Shown here in pieces: positions 37,392 to 46,074 of a stretch of 64,000 bases of DNA. Made by a program: the position numbers and the translations under genes. The notes beneath the pieces are model-generated. The model worked only from the letters and a program-made list of their open reading frames with translations, did no database searches and was not told the origin of the DNA. This DNA is from Sphingomonas ginsenosidimutans (lineage in GTDB: Bacteria > Pseudomonadota > Alphaproteobacteria > Sphingomonadales > Sphingomonadaceae): positions 124,001 to 188,000 of the forward strand of contig NZ_NWVD01000002.1 in the NCBI RefSeq assembly GCF_002374835.1, in the 5' to 3' direction. Every line of letters starts with the position of its first letter. Within the stretch, counting starts at the first letter, position 1.

Positions 37392-38939
37392 ATGAGCGCG
37401 TTCGGACGGCGCAACGGCGGCATGGCGACGGGCGGGACCCGCACCGGATTCGGGGTCGCGCGCCCGATGCAGGGCGGGCAGCGGGCCGACACCCCGGCGC
37501 CTGCGCCCGCACCGTCGCTCGATCAGTTCCCGCCGCTCGATTCGCTCGCGCTGCGCCCCGACGATTCGCCCATCGATATCACGAACACTACGCCCCAGTC
37601 GCAGATCGACGCGATGCAGCGGCTGTCCGATCGCCAGAACGCCAGCGGCGAGGCCGGCAACAGCCGTGTCGAGGGGTTCGAGGCGTCGATCCACAAGATC
37701 AAGGAACAGGTGCTCCCGCGCCTGCTGGAGCGCGTCGATCCCGAAGCCGCCGCGACGCTGGGCAAGGACGAGCTGGCGGAGGAATTCCGCCCGATCATCG
37801 GCGAAGTGCTGGCCGAGCTGAAGCTGACGCTCAACCGCCGCGAACAGTTCGCGCTGGAAAAGGTGCTGGTCGACGAGCTGCTCGGGCTGGGACCGCTCGA
37901 GGAACTGCTCGCCGACCCCGACATCAGCGACATCATGGTCAACGGCCCCGAACAGACGTTCGTGGAGCGCAAGGGCAAGCTGGAACTGGCGCAGATCGCC
38001 TTTCGCGACGAGGAGCATCTGTTCCAGATCGCGCAGCGCATCTGCAACTCGGTCGGCCGCCGCGTCGACCAGACTACCCCGCTGGCCGACGCGCGCCTGA
38101 AGGACGGCAGCCGCGTCAACGTCATCGTGCCGCCGCTCAGCCTGCGCGGCACCGCCATCTCGATCCGTAAATTCTCCGCCAAGCCGATCACGCTCGACAT
38201 GATGGCCGGGTTCGGCAGCATGTCGACCAAGATGGCCACCGCGCTGAAGATCGCGGGCGCGTGCCGCTTCAATGTCGTCATCTCGGGCGGCACCGGCTCG
38301 GGCAAGACGACGATGCTCAACGCGCTGTCTAAGATGATCGACCCGGGCGAGCGCGTGCTGACGATCGAGGACGCCGCCGAGCTTCGCCTGCAGCAGCCGC
38401 ACTGGCTGCCGCTTGAAACCCGCCCGGCCAATCTGGAAGGTCAGGGCGAGATCTCGATCCGCGATCTCGTCAAGAACGCGCTGCGTATGCGCCCGGACCG
38501 CATCATCCTGGGCGAAATCCGTGGCTCCGAATGTTTCGACATGCTCGCCGCGATGAACACCGGCCACGACGGGTCGATGTGTACGCTCCACTCCAACTCC
38601 CCGCGCGAGGCGCTGGCGCGTATGGAGAACATGGTGATGATGTCGGACATCAAGGTGCCCAAGGAGGCGATCAGCCGCCAGATCGCCGATTCGGTCGACA
38701 TGATCATCCAGGTGAAGCGCCTGCGCGACGGCAGCCGCCGCGTCACCAACATCACCGAGGTGATCGGCATGGAAGGCCCGGTGATCGTCACGCAGGAGCT
38801 GTTCAAGTTCGAATATCTGGACGAAAGCGCCGACGGGAAGATCATCGGCGAATATCGCTCGATGGGGCTGCGCCCGTACACGATCGACAAGGCCAAGCAG
38901 TTCGGCTTCGACCAGGCGTATCTGGAAGCCTGCCTGTAA
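37392..38939 (+). CDS. cpaF: type II/IV secretion ATPase CpaF (TadA)
   Basis: A 515-residue VirB11-like hexameric ATPase that powers Flp/Tad pilus assembly. Residues 1-90 are low complexity. The N-terminal domain contains LLGLGPLEELLADPDISDIM and VNGPEQTFVERKGKLE. Walker A GGTGSGKT is at 299-306; the Asp box is LTIEDAAELRLQQPHWLPLE, Walker B RPDRIILGEIRGSECFDMLA and the His box GHDGSMCTLHSNSP. The sequence is complete. No other tad/cpa gene adjoins it, which is unusual because cpaF normally lies within the cpaBCDEF cluster. Confidence 0.93.
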   Translation: MSAFGRRNGGMATGGTRTGFGVARPMQGGQRADTPAPAPAPSLDQFPPLDSLALRPDDSPIDITNTTPQSQIDAMQRLSDRQNASGEAGNSRVEGFEASIHKIKEQVLPRLLERVDPEAAATLGKDELAEEFRPIIGEVLAELKLTLNRREQFALEKVLVDELLGLGPLEELLADPDISDIMVNGPEQTFVERKGKLELAQIAFRDEEHLFQIAQRICNSVGRRVDQTTPLADARLKDGSRVNVIVPPLSLRGTAISIRKFSAKPITLDMMAGFGSMSTKMATALKIAGACRFNVVISGGTGSGKTTMLNALSKMIDPGERVLTIEDAAELRLQQPHWLPLETRPANLEGQGEISIRDLVKNALRMRPDRIILGEIRGSECFDMLAAMNTGHDGSMCTLHSNSPREALARMENMVMMSDIKVPKEAISRQIADSVDMIIQVKRLRDGSRRVTNITEVIGMEGPVIVTQELFKFEYLDESADGKIIGEYRSMGLRPYTIDKAKQFGFDQAYLEACL

Positions 38940-38974
38940 TCGCCTGATCCGGGCGCCAGGCTGCGCCACCTCCC

Positions 38975-39072
38975 CCGTCATGCCGGGCTTGTCCCGGCAT
39001 CCACCGCGCCGCACATGCACAAGCGGCGGATGGTGCGGAACGGTGGATGCCGGAACGGGTCCGGCATGACGA
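38975..39072. repeat. inverted repeat family D downstream of cpaF
   Basis: CGTCATGCCGGGCTTGTCCC then GGCATCCACC (38977-39006) pairs with GGTGGATGCCGGAACGGGTC then CGGCATGACG (39041-39070), a large inverted repeat of about 94 bp. A related CGGACTTGTTCCGGGGTCCA occurs at about 4710-4729. It lies in the 257-bp spacer before the aspartic protease gene. No gene is seen in this spacer. Confidence 0.78.
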
Positions 39073-39196
39073 ACAGGACGTTCGGCCCGGGGTGTCGGTC
39101 ATCGCGCACGATACGTCTGGCGATCGCCCCGCCCCGAAAACACGCACCCGCACGGCAACGGTTCAACCCGCCCGGGAAACGCTCTAGGACATTCGC

Positions 39197-40384
39197 GTGC
39201 CCGCCATCCTCCTGCCGCTGCTCCTCGCCGCCGCCGCCACCTCGCTTGCCACCGCCCCGTCGCGCGCGCCGGTCGATACGCTCGCGCCCAATGAGGAATC
39301 GCACTGGGTGCCGTTCGACCTGACGGCGGGCAACCAGATCCGCTTCACGATGACGCTGGGCGGGCGGCGCGTCACCGCGATCCTCGACACCGGGGTCAGC
39401 ATGTCGGTGCTGTCGCGCGCCTATGCCACCGCCAACGATCTGCGCGTGACCGAGGAAGGGCGCGCCGACGTCATCGGCGGCACGCTGACGGTGGGCAAGA
39501 CGCCGATCACGACGCTGACGCTGGGCGGGCTGACGCGGCGCGGCGGCGCGCTGCTGATCGCGGACCTGCCCGCGGCGGCGACCGGCGGCGGGCATGACGG
39601 CGCGGCGGCGGTCGACCTGCTGGTCGGGCGCGACCTGACCGCACCCTATGCGCTCGACATCGACTATCAGGCGCGCCGGTTCCGGCTGCTGAAGAGCGGG
39701 CGGATGCCGTTCGCCGCGCCGTCGGCGCCGCTGTCGATCGCGCCCGACCGGCAATTGTACGTCACCACCGCCGCACTGGCGGGTCGCCCGCTACGCCCGA
39801 TGGTGGTCGATACCGGCGACGGCGCGGCGGTGACCGTCGCGGCCCCCGCCTGGGCGGCGGCGGGCGGCCCGCCGGGGGCGACCACCACGATCTCCTACGG
39901 CCTCGCCGGCCCGGTGGTCAGCGACGTCGCGATCGTGCCGATGCTGACGATCGGGCAGGTCGCCGCACGCGACGTGGAGGTGCGGATCGAGGGCGCGGGC
40001 GGCTTTTCGGAGACGATCGGCACCGCCGGGCGGATCGGCTCGGGCTTTCTGCAACGCTATCGCGTGCTGCTCGATCCCGGCGCGAGGCACATGCTGCTGC
40101 GCGCCGAAAGCGCCGCGCGCACCCCCGACCGGTCGACCAGCGGGCTGCTGCTGGGGCTGGCGGGCAACCGGCTGAAGGTGCTCCACGTCATGCGCGGCGG
40201 CCCGGCGGCGGCGGCGGGCTGGCGTGAGGGCGACACGATCTGCGCGGTGGACGGCATTGCGGTCACCCCCGGCTATATCGGCACCCCGATGGCGCGCTGG
40301 CCGACCGGCACGCCCGGCCGCGCGGTGCAACTGGCGATGTGCGACGGCACGAAGCGCACCCTGACGCTGCGCCGCTTCTACTGA
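39197..40384 (+). CDS. exported retropepsin-like aspartic protease with PDZ domain
   Basis: A 395-residue protein with a signal peptide ([18 protein letters not shown]). Two retroviral-type aspartic protease halves are visible: the first with [12 protein letters not shown] (Asp-Thr-Gly) near residue 62-74 and the second with [20 protein letters not shown]-terminal PDZ-like domain ([20 protein letters not shown] followed by [15 protein letters not shown]) binds C-termini or restricts access. Similar proteins with two pepsin-like DTG lobes and PDZ are common in sphingomonads, with unknown substrates. It converges with the following minus-strand gene, overlapping it by 7 nt. Confidence 0.85.
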   Translation: MPAILLPLLLAAAATSLATAPSRAPVDTLAPNEESHWVPFDLTAGNQIRFTMTLGGRRVTAILDTGVSMSVLSRAYATANDLRVTEEGRADVIGGTLTVGKTPITTLTLGGLTRRGGALLIADLPAAATGGGHDGAAAVDLLVGRDLTAPYALDIDYQARRFRLLKSGRMPFAAPSAPLSIAPDRQLYVTTAALAGRPLRPMVVDTGDGAAVTVAAPAWAAAGGPPGATTTISYGLAGPVVSDVAIVPMLTIGQVAARDVEVRIEGAGGFSETIGTAGRIGSGFLQRYRVLLDPGARHMLLRAESAARTPDRSTSGLLLGLAGNRLKVLHVMRGGPAAAAGWREGDTICAVDGIAVTPGYIGTPMARWPTGTPGRAVQLAMCDGTKRTLTLRRFY

Positions 40385-41445
40385 CGCGCCGGCGCGCCCG
40401 CCTGTACCGCCTCCCGCCACATCAACTCGACCAGCGCAGCCGCCGGCATCGCGCGGTGAAGCGGCGCGCCCTGACCGGCCCATTGCGCGCCGAAGCCACC
40501 TTCGCCGGCCGCCTTCGCCGCGGCGTTCAGCGCCTTGCCCGCGTCATAGGCGATCGGATAATCGGGCGTCGCCGCCGACACCGTCTCGCCCCACCGGGTG
40601 AACAGATTGGGCAGGCAGCGCGCCGGCCGGCCCGAAATGGCGCGCGTCATGACCGTATGGTTCGCGCCCTCCCCGGCAAGCGCCGCGCGATAGGCCGCGT
40701 CGGCGCTGCTTTCGGGACAGGCGATGAACGCGGTGCCCAGCTGCGCCGCCGCCGCGCCCAGCGCCAGCACCGCCCGGATTCCGGCGCCGTCCATGATCCC
40801 GCCGGCGGCGACCACCGGCACGTCCGTTTCCCTGACCAGCAGCCTGGTGAGCGCGAGCGTGCCGAGCCGGTCGTCCGCCGCCGCCGGATCGAACATGCCG
40901 CGATGGCCGCCCGCTTCCCACCCCTGCGCGACGACGACGTCGAACCCCGCCGCCACGATCGCCCGCGCCTCGGCAAGGCTGGTCGCGGAGGCGAACAGGA
41001 CGCAGCCCGCGCGCTTCAGCGCCGCGATCCGGCCGGGCTTCGGGATGCCGAAATGGAAGCTGACCACCGGCGGCGCCTCGTCAACCAGCATCGCCAGCAT
41101 GTCGTCGTCATCGTCGAAACTGGTGTAGATCGTCCGCAGCGCGGCCGGCGGTGTGCCGCCGTAACGGTCGAAAAGCGGCGCAAGCGCCCCGATCCACCGC
41201 GCTTCCCGCGCCGCGTCGGCGCGCGGCGTCGCATGAACGAACAGGTTCACGTTGAACGCCCGCATCGTCCGCTCGCGCGTGGCGCGGATCATCGCCCGCG
41301 CCCGGTCCACCTCCACCGCGCCGACGGCGATCGACCCCAGCGCGCCTGCCTCGGATACGGCCGCCGCCATCGCCGGCGTGGACACGCCCGCCATCGGCGC
41401 CTGCACGATCGGCAACGTCAATCCCAGCTGTCCGGGCAGGCCCAT
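40378..41445 (-). CDS. nitronate monooxygenase family flavoprotein
   Basis: A 355-residue FMN-binding TIM barrel of the 2-nitropropane dioxygenase family. The N-terminal [20 protein letters not shown] is diagnostic, and the FMN site contains [37 protein letters not shown] and [18 protein letters not shown]. Family enzymes oxidise alkyl nitronates, but members linked to acyl-CoA metabolism also exist, including the FabK type. It lies 10 nt after the CoA-lyase gene and may be the last gene of that operon. It ends in a 7-nt overlap with the protease gene. Confidence 0.88.
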   Translation of the reverse strand: MGLPGQLGLTLPIVQAPMAGVSTPAMAAAVSEAGALGSIAVGAVEVDRARAMIRATRERTMRAFNVNLFVHATPRADAAREARWIGALAPLFDRYGGTPPAALRTIYTSFDDDDDMLAMLVDEAPPVVSFHFGIPKPGRIAALKRAGCVLFASATSLAEARAIVAAGFDVVVAQGWEAGGHRGMFDPAAADDRLGTLALTRLLVRETDVPVVAAGGIMDGAGIRAVLALGAAAAQLGTAFIACPESSADAAYRAALAGEGANHTVMTRAISGRPARCLPNLFTRWGETVSAATPDYPIAYDAGKALNAAAKAAGEGGFGAQWAGQGAPLHRAMPAAALVELMWREAVQAGAPARQ

Positions 41446-41455
41446 GGCGCGCGCC

Positions 41456-42334
41456 CTACCGCCCCGCCACCCCGCGCGCGATCGCCCCCACGATCGCCAG
41501 CGTGCGGCGCGCTTCCTCCAGGTGGAGCAGTTCCACCATCTTGCCCTCGACGCGGATCGCGCCCTTGCCGGCGTTGTCCGGCAGCGCGAACGCCGCCTCT
41601 ACCGTCTGCGCCCATTCGACCTCGGCGGGCGCGGGGGTGAACACCCGGTTCGCCGCGGCGATCTGCGCCGGGTGGATCAGCGTCTTGCCGTCGAAGCCCC
41701 AGTCCAGCCCCTGCCGGCACTCGGCCTCCACCACCGCGTCGTCGTCCAGCACGTTGCACACGCCGTCCAGCGCGATCAGCCCCGCCATCCGCGCCGCCAG
41801 CACCACCTGCGTCAGGATCGGCAGCAGCGGCGCACGGGTGGCGCCGGGACGGCAGCGCATCTCCTTGGCCAGATCGTTGGTCCCGACCACCAGCGCCGCC
41901 AGCCCGGTGGCATCCGCCGCACCGACGATCGCTGGCAGGTCGAGGATCGCACGGCACGTCTCGATCATCGCCCAGAGCGCCGGGCCGTCGCCCAGCGTGG
42001 CGCGCGCCTGCGCCAGCGTGGCGGGGGCCGATACCTTGGGCAGCAACACCGCCGCCACGCCGCTTCCCGCCAGCGCCGCCAGATCGTCCGCACCCCATGC
42101 CGTGTCGAGCGCATTGGCGCGCACCACCAGTTCGCGATGCCCGAACCCGCCGCCGCGCATCGCCGCCACCGCCGCGTCGCGCGCCGCCGCCTTCTGATCG
42201 GGCGCGACCGCATCCTCCAGGTCCAGGATCACGACGTCGCAGTCCAGCGTGCGCGCCTTGTCGATGGCGCGCGCGTTGGACGCGGGCAGGTACAGCGCGC
42301 TGCGGCGCGGGCGGATCGGCGCGGGGTCGCTCAT
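41456..42334 (-). CDS. HpcH/HpaI-type (CitE-like) CoA ester lyase
   Basis: A 292-residue TIM barrel lyase. Motifs: [20 protein letters not shown] at the start, [20 protein letters not shown] with the metal-binding acidic residues, [18 protein letters not shown], and the C-terminal [20 protein letters not shown]. These fit the CitE/MclA group, which cleave or form C-C bonds next to a CoA thioester (malyl-CoA, citramalyl-CoA and similar). The start codon overlaps the upstream thiolase stop by 4 nt (ATGA). In this operon it could make the last cleavage of a branched hydroxyacyl-CoA, but the substrate is unknown. Confidence 0.88.
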   Translation of the reverse strand: MSDPAPIRPRRSALYLPASNARAIDKARTLDCDVVILDLEDAVAPDQKAAARDAAVAAMRGGGFGHRELVVRANALDTAWGADDLAALAGSGVAAVLLPKVSAPATLAQARATLGDGPALWAMIETCRAILDLPAIVGAADATGLAALVVGTNDLAKEMRCRPGATRAPLLPILTQVVLAARMAGLIALDGVCNVLDDDAVVEAECRQGLDWGFDGKTLIHPAQIAAANRVFTPAPAEVEWAQTVEAAFALPDNAGKGAIRVEGKMVELLHLEEARRTLAIVGAIARGVAGR

Positions 42335-43839
42335 CCGGTCGCGCGTTTCCACACCATGTCCTCGCCGTCCACCACGATCTCGCCGACACTGCCGACCGGT
42401 TCGGCGGCGCCATCCGTCAGCCACGCGATCGTCCCGGCGTCGTCGGCGGGCACCTTCGCGAGCGTGCGTGCGCCCGCCGGGGTGCGCGCCACGATCACGC
42501 CGGCGCGCGGCGACCCGTCGCGCTTGTAGAACACGGTATAGGTCTCGACCGTCGCCTGGCCGACGTACTCCTTGACCAGTTCGGGCACCGGCCCGCGCGC
42601 CGCATCCGCGTCGGCTTGCACGTCGAAATCGTGCGCCGCGCCCGCACCGGGCAGCGGATCGGTGGCCAGCACGATCGCATGATTGTGCGTCGCAAAGCCG
42701 CCGTTGGCGAACAGCAGCCCCGTCGTCCCCGCGCCGGCGCGCAGCGCATCGACCATCTCGGCGACCGCATGGCTCATGTAATTGCCGATCGGCCCGCCGC
42801 CGAACGTCAGCCCGCCGAACACCGTCGCCGGCCGGTCGACCGGCCAGCCGATCACCCGCCGCGCCATCTTGGGGACGCACGGGAAGCAGGAATACAGCTC
42901 GACCAGGTCGAGGTCGTCCACCGTCACCCCGTTCCATTCCAGCGTGCGCGTCAGGCACGTCGCCATGCTGGGCGACAAGTCGTAGCGGTCGCGCGCCAGA
43001 TAATCGTCGCTCTCATGCGCCGCCGCGCCGCGCCCGACATAGACGATCCGCGCCTCCGGCACGCCGCGCCGCCGCGCCTCGGCCAGGCTGGTGACGATGA
43101 AGCCGGCTCCCTGGTTGACGCTGGAATTGGCGACCATCAGCTTGGTGTAGGGAAAGGCGATCGGGCGGTTGTCCGCGGTCGCCGTCACGATCTCTTCGGG
43201 GGTGCGCGGCGCGTGGATCCACGCCGCCGGGGTCTGCGCCGCGACCTGGCTGAACCGCGACCAGATCTCGCCCGATTCGCGCTGCCCTTCGGCCAGCGTC
43301 TGGCCATAAGCGGCGCGCCCGGCATTCTCGTACAGCGGATAGACGTCGACCGGCATCGCCAGCCCGTAACGCTGGCGATAACCGGGCTTCGCGCGCTTCG
43401 CCAGATTGGCCATCGGATTCTGTTCGGCGACGCTGGTCTTGGCCGCCAGCGCGGCGCGCTGGCTGGCGGTGCGCAGCGCCTCCGCGCCGACCACCGCGGC
43501 GACCCGCACCTCGCCGCGCGCGATCCGGTTCGCCGCCTCGTTCAGCAGCAGGATCGGGCTGTCGCCGTTGGGGCCGACCGATTCATACGCCGCCGCCCCG
43601 CCCGCGCCGATCGCTGCCGCGACCTTGTCGGCCAGCGGGTTCTGGTCGCGGAAGCTGATCTGCTGGACGACGCCCAGCGAGCCGACGTCGGCCAGCCAGC
43701 CGCCGCCCGCATCGCGGTCCGCCACGTCCAGCGCGGCGCGCATCAGCGCCACCGGCTCCATCCCTTGTGCCGGGTCGGCGGGGCGGTCGTTGACCTGCCC
43801 CACCCCCACGATCACCGCGATGCGTTCGGCATCCGCCAT
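42331..43839 (-). CDS. thiolase-like acetyl-CoA acetyltransferase-type protein without the usual catalytic Cys
   Basis: A 502-residue protein of the SCP2-thiolase/thiolase-like group. Recognisable parts are MADAERIAVIVGVGQVNDRP, the segment SRIARGEVR-like ANRIARGEVRVAAVVGAEAL, and the late GGLTFGGGPIGNYMSHAVAE with FANGGFATHNHAI. The canonical nucleophile region (C-x-S-G) aligns with YESVGPNGDSPILLLNEAAN, in which I see no cysteine, so it may not form the usual acyl-enzyme. A C-terminal extra domain of about 100 residues follows (GPVPELVKEYVGQATVETYT). Start and stop overlap neighbouring genes (TGATG and ATGA). A non-thiolytic role is possible. Confidence 0.82.
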   Translation of the reverse strand: MADAERIAVIVGVGQVNDRPADPAQGMEPVALMRAALDVADRDAGGGWLADVGSLGVVQQISFRDQNPLADKVAAAIGAGGAAAYESVGPNGDSPILLLNEAANRIARGEVRVAAVVGAEALRTASQRAALAAKTSVAEQNPMANLAKRAKPGYRQRYGLAMPVDVYPLYENAGRAAYGQTLAEGQRESGEIWSRFSQVAAQTPAAWIHAPRTPEEIVTATADNRPIAFPYTKLMVANSSVNQGAGFIVTSLAEARRRGVPEARIVYVGRGAAAHESDDYLARDRYDLSPSMATCLTRTLEWNGVTVDDLDLVELYSCFPCVPKMARRVIGWPVDRPATVFGGLTFGGGPIGNYMSHAVAEMVDALRAGAGTTGLLFANGGFATHNHAIVLATDPLPGAGAAHDFDVQADADAARGPVPELVKEYVGQATVETYTVFYKRDGSPRAGVIVARTPAGARTLAKVPADDAGTIAWLTDGAAEPVGSVGEIVVDGEDMVWKRATG

Positions 43840-44642
43840 CACTTGGCCTTCCACACCGGCGCACGCTTCTGCGCGAACGCCAGCGGTCCTTCGCGCGAAT
43901 CCTCGCTCGTGAAGACGATGCCGCTTTCGGCGCGGTTCTGCTTCCACGCCGCTTCTTCGTGCGGGACCTTGCCCTCGACGATCCCCTGCGCCATCCGCTT
44001 CGACGCCTGCACCGACAACGGCGCATTGGCCACGATCTTCTCCGCCAGCGCCAGCGCGGCGTCGACGACCTGCCCGGCCGGCGCCAGCGCATTGACCAGC
44101 CCCAGGTCCAGCGCGCGCTGCGCACTGATCGGCTCCCCGGTCAGGATCATCTCCATCGCGATCTTGCGCGGCAATTGCTCGGGCAGGCGGAACACCCCGC
44201 CCGCCGCCGCGAACAGCCCGCGCTTGGGTTCGGGCAGGCCGAACTGCGCGGTATCGACCGCCACCGCCAGGTCGCACGCCAGCGTGATCTCAAGCCCGCC
44301 GCCCAGCGCGTGACCGTTCACCGCCGCGATGACGGGCGTGGAAATCGCGTGGCTGACCAGTCCGGCAAAGCCCCACGCCTGCTTGGCGCGATCGTCGGGC
44401 GCCAGGCTTTCGCCGCGCGACAGCGCGACCAGATCGGCACCGGCGCAGAACGACTTGTCGCCGGCCCCGGTGACGATCACGCACCGCACGTCCGGGTCGG
44501 CATCGGCCGCCGCCAGCGCATCCCCCACGCCTTCGTGGACGAAGCGGTTGACCGCGTTGCGCGCTTCCGGCCGGTTGATCGTCACGATCATCACATGCCC
44601 GCGCCGCTCCACCAGCACCGCTTCATTGCCCAGTTGCGTCAT
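43839..44642 (-). CDS. enoyl-CoA hydratase (crotonase family)
   Basis: A 267-residue crotonase. The start RRGHVMIVTINRPEARNAVN is typical. The oxyanion and catalytic segments are DKSFCAGADLVALSRGES and ISTPVIAAVNGHALGGGLEI with TLACDLAVAVDTAQFGLPEP. A Glu equivalent to the first catalytic residue (GGGLE) is present, and FGLPEPKRG carries the second, so hydration of an enoyl-CoA is plausible. The ATG at 44642 has GGAG about 9 nt upstream; another at 44657 is in frame. The stop TGA overlaps the thiolase-like start. Confidence 0.9.
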   Translation of the reverse strand: MTQLGNEAVLVERRGHVMIVTINRPEARNAVNRFVHEGVGDALAAADADPDVRCVIVTGAGDKSFCAGADLVALSRGESLAPDDRAKQAWGFAGLVSHAISTPVIAAVNGHALGGGLEITLACDLAVAVDTAQFGLPEPKRGLFAAAGGVFRLPEQLPRKIAMEMILTGEPISAQRALDLGLVNALAPAGQVVDAALALAEKIVANAPLSVQASKRMAQGIVEGKVPHEEAAWKQNRAESGIVFTSEDSREGPLAFAQKRAPVWKAK

Positions 44643-44668
44643 GTCCGTCGTCTCCATTGCTCGTAAGA

Positions 44669-45064
44669 TCACCCCGGCCACACCAGCCCGCGGCGAGCCG
44701 TGCTGTCGCGATAGAAGGCGCAGATCGCGGCATCGCGCATCCGGTCGCCCCGCGCCTCCACCTCGGCATGATGCGCATCCAGCGCGGCGGACAGCGCGTT
44801 CCACGCCGCGTCCAGCGCCTCCAGCGTGAATCCCTCGGCCACCTCCGGCACCGCAGCGCCGCCCTCCGCCAGCAGTGCGCGCATCGCGGCGATATCGGCG
44901 ATCCGCCACGCCGCCGCCTGCCCGGCCTCCTGCGCGGCCAGCATCGCCAGCAACCCCGCCACGGTCAGCATCGCCCCGCCGAAGGCCTGGGTCGCGCCCA
45001 GTGCCTCGCCCGTGCCCAGCGCGACCAGGCCCGTTCCCGTCAGCACCTCGCCGATATCGCTCAT
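44669..45064 (-). CDS. small protein of unknown function following the kinase gene
   Basis: A 131-residue soluble, Ala-rich, mostly helical protein: MSDIGEVLTGTGLVALGTGE, AWRIADIAAMRALLAEGGAA, then EGFTLEALDAAWNALSAALD and DSTARRGLVWPG. No known domain is recognised. Its ATG overlaps the stop of the kinase gene by 4 nt (ATGA). In the levulinate pathway of Pseudomonas putida a small protein, LvaB, follows the kinase LvaA and is needed for its action; this gene has the same position and size class, but no clear sequence match that I can see. Confidence 0.75.
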   Translation of the reverse strand: MSDIGEVLTGTGLVALGTGEALGATQAFGGAMLTVAGLLAMLAAQEAGQAAAWRIADIAAMRALLAEGGAAVPEVAEGFTLEALDAAWNALSAALDAHHAEVEARGDRMRDAAICAFYRDSTARRGLVWPG

Positions 45065-46074
45065 GCCAGCCCCTCCAGCTGCGCGGCGATGATCGCATCC
45101 TGCCGCCGCGGCAGATACCAGCCCGAAAACGCCAGCACCGGATCGGTCCGCCCGCCGTCGATGAACTCGCGATACGCCGACGTCCAGATCGCGCGGCCCT
45201 TCACCGAATTGAACAGCGCCCACCAGCGCATCGCCACCGGGTCGACGTCCAGCCCGCTGTGCGCGCGCCACACCGCCAGCGCTTCGTCGCGCGGCAGCAT
45301 CCCGCACGCGATGCCGGGCTGGAAATGGTCCCAGATCGGGTCCAGCGCCCAGCCCAGATCCTCCAGCGGATCGCCCAGATGCGCCATTTCCCAGTCGAAC
45401 ATCGCCAGCATCCGGCCCGCGCCGTCGTGCATCATGTTGCCGGACCGATAGTCGCCATGGACGATCGCGATCCGCTGTGCCGGCGGCGGCGGGTGCGCGC
45501 GCAACCGGCGGATCGCGGCGCGCACCACCGGGATCGGCGCCACCGCATCCTCGTCGATCACTCGCTCCCACTGGTCCAGCGCGACGCGCCAGCATGCGTC
45601 CGGGGCGGGCGCGGGGGCGTGCGCGGCGAGCGGCGTGCCCGTCGCATCCGCCGCCGCCAGCCGCCCCAGCGCGCCGAAGAACGCCTGCCCCAGCGTCGCG
45701 GCATGATCGCCGAACGGCGCGGTCACGAACGGCGAGCACACCTCGCCACCGTCGATCCGCTCCATGACGAAGAACGGCCGTTCCAGCTCCGCGCCGTCGC
45801 GCTCCAGCGCCACCGCGCCGGGGACGGGCACGATCCCGGCCGCGGTCTGATAGGCGCGATATTCGGTCTCGCTCTCGGTATCGATCAGGCTGCCGCCCGG
45901 ATCGCGACGCAGCACCAGCGCGCGCCGCTCCTCGCCCACCAGCGCGTCGAACCGCCACGTCTCGCGGCTCGCCCCGCCGGGGATCCGCGCCAGCCCCTCG
46001 ATCGCGACCGGCGTCCCCCACAGCCGCGTCAGATACGCCGCGACCTGATGGTCATGAAGCGGGGTGCCGGTCAC
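45061..46074 (-). CDS. APH-family phosphotransferase (LvaA/ACAD10-like kinase)
   Basis: A 337-residue kinase of the aminoglycoside phosphotransferase fold. Brenner motif IVHGDYRSGNMMHD and the metal-binding MFDWEMAHLGDPLEDLGWAL are intact; the N-lobe is GLARIPGGASRETWRFDAL with the Lys-like segment RRALVLRRDPGG. It resembles the kinases found in acyl-CoA catabolic clusters (LvaA; ACAD10/11 kinase domain), which phosphorylate a hydroxyacyl-CoA, rather than antibiotic-resistance enzymes. I use the GTG at 46074, which overlaps the upstream stop (GTGA). It is followed by the small protein in a 4-nt overlap. Confidence 0.88.
   Translation of the reverse strand: MTGTPLHDHQVAAYLTRLWGTPVAIEGLARIPGGASRETWRFDALVGEERRALVLRRDPGGSLIDTESETEYRAYQTAAGIVPVPGAVALERDGAELERPFFVMERIDGGEVCSPFVTAPFGDHAATLGQAFFGALGRLAAADATGTPLAAHAPAPAPDACWRVALDQWERVIDEDAVAPIPVVRAAIRRLRAHPPPPAQRIAIVHGDYRSGNMMHDGAGRMLAMFDWEMAHLGDPLEDLGWALDPIWDHFQPGIACGMLPRDEALAVWRAHSGLDVDPVAMRWWALFNSVKGRAIWTSAYREFIDGGRTDPVLAFSGWYLPRRQDAIIAAQLEGLA

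Noticed and set aside
36424..37395. Long alternative frame over the ada-like gene
   Set aside because: Arg/Pro-rich shadow frame. The other plus-strand frame has the complete Ada zinc and AraC motifs.
45061..46074. Antibiotic-resistance aminoglycoside kinase
   Set aside because: It shares the fold and HGDxxxxN motif, but its place in an acyl-CoA operon and its acyl-CoA-type kinase features make resistance unlikely.
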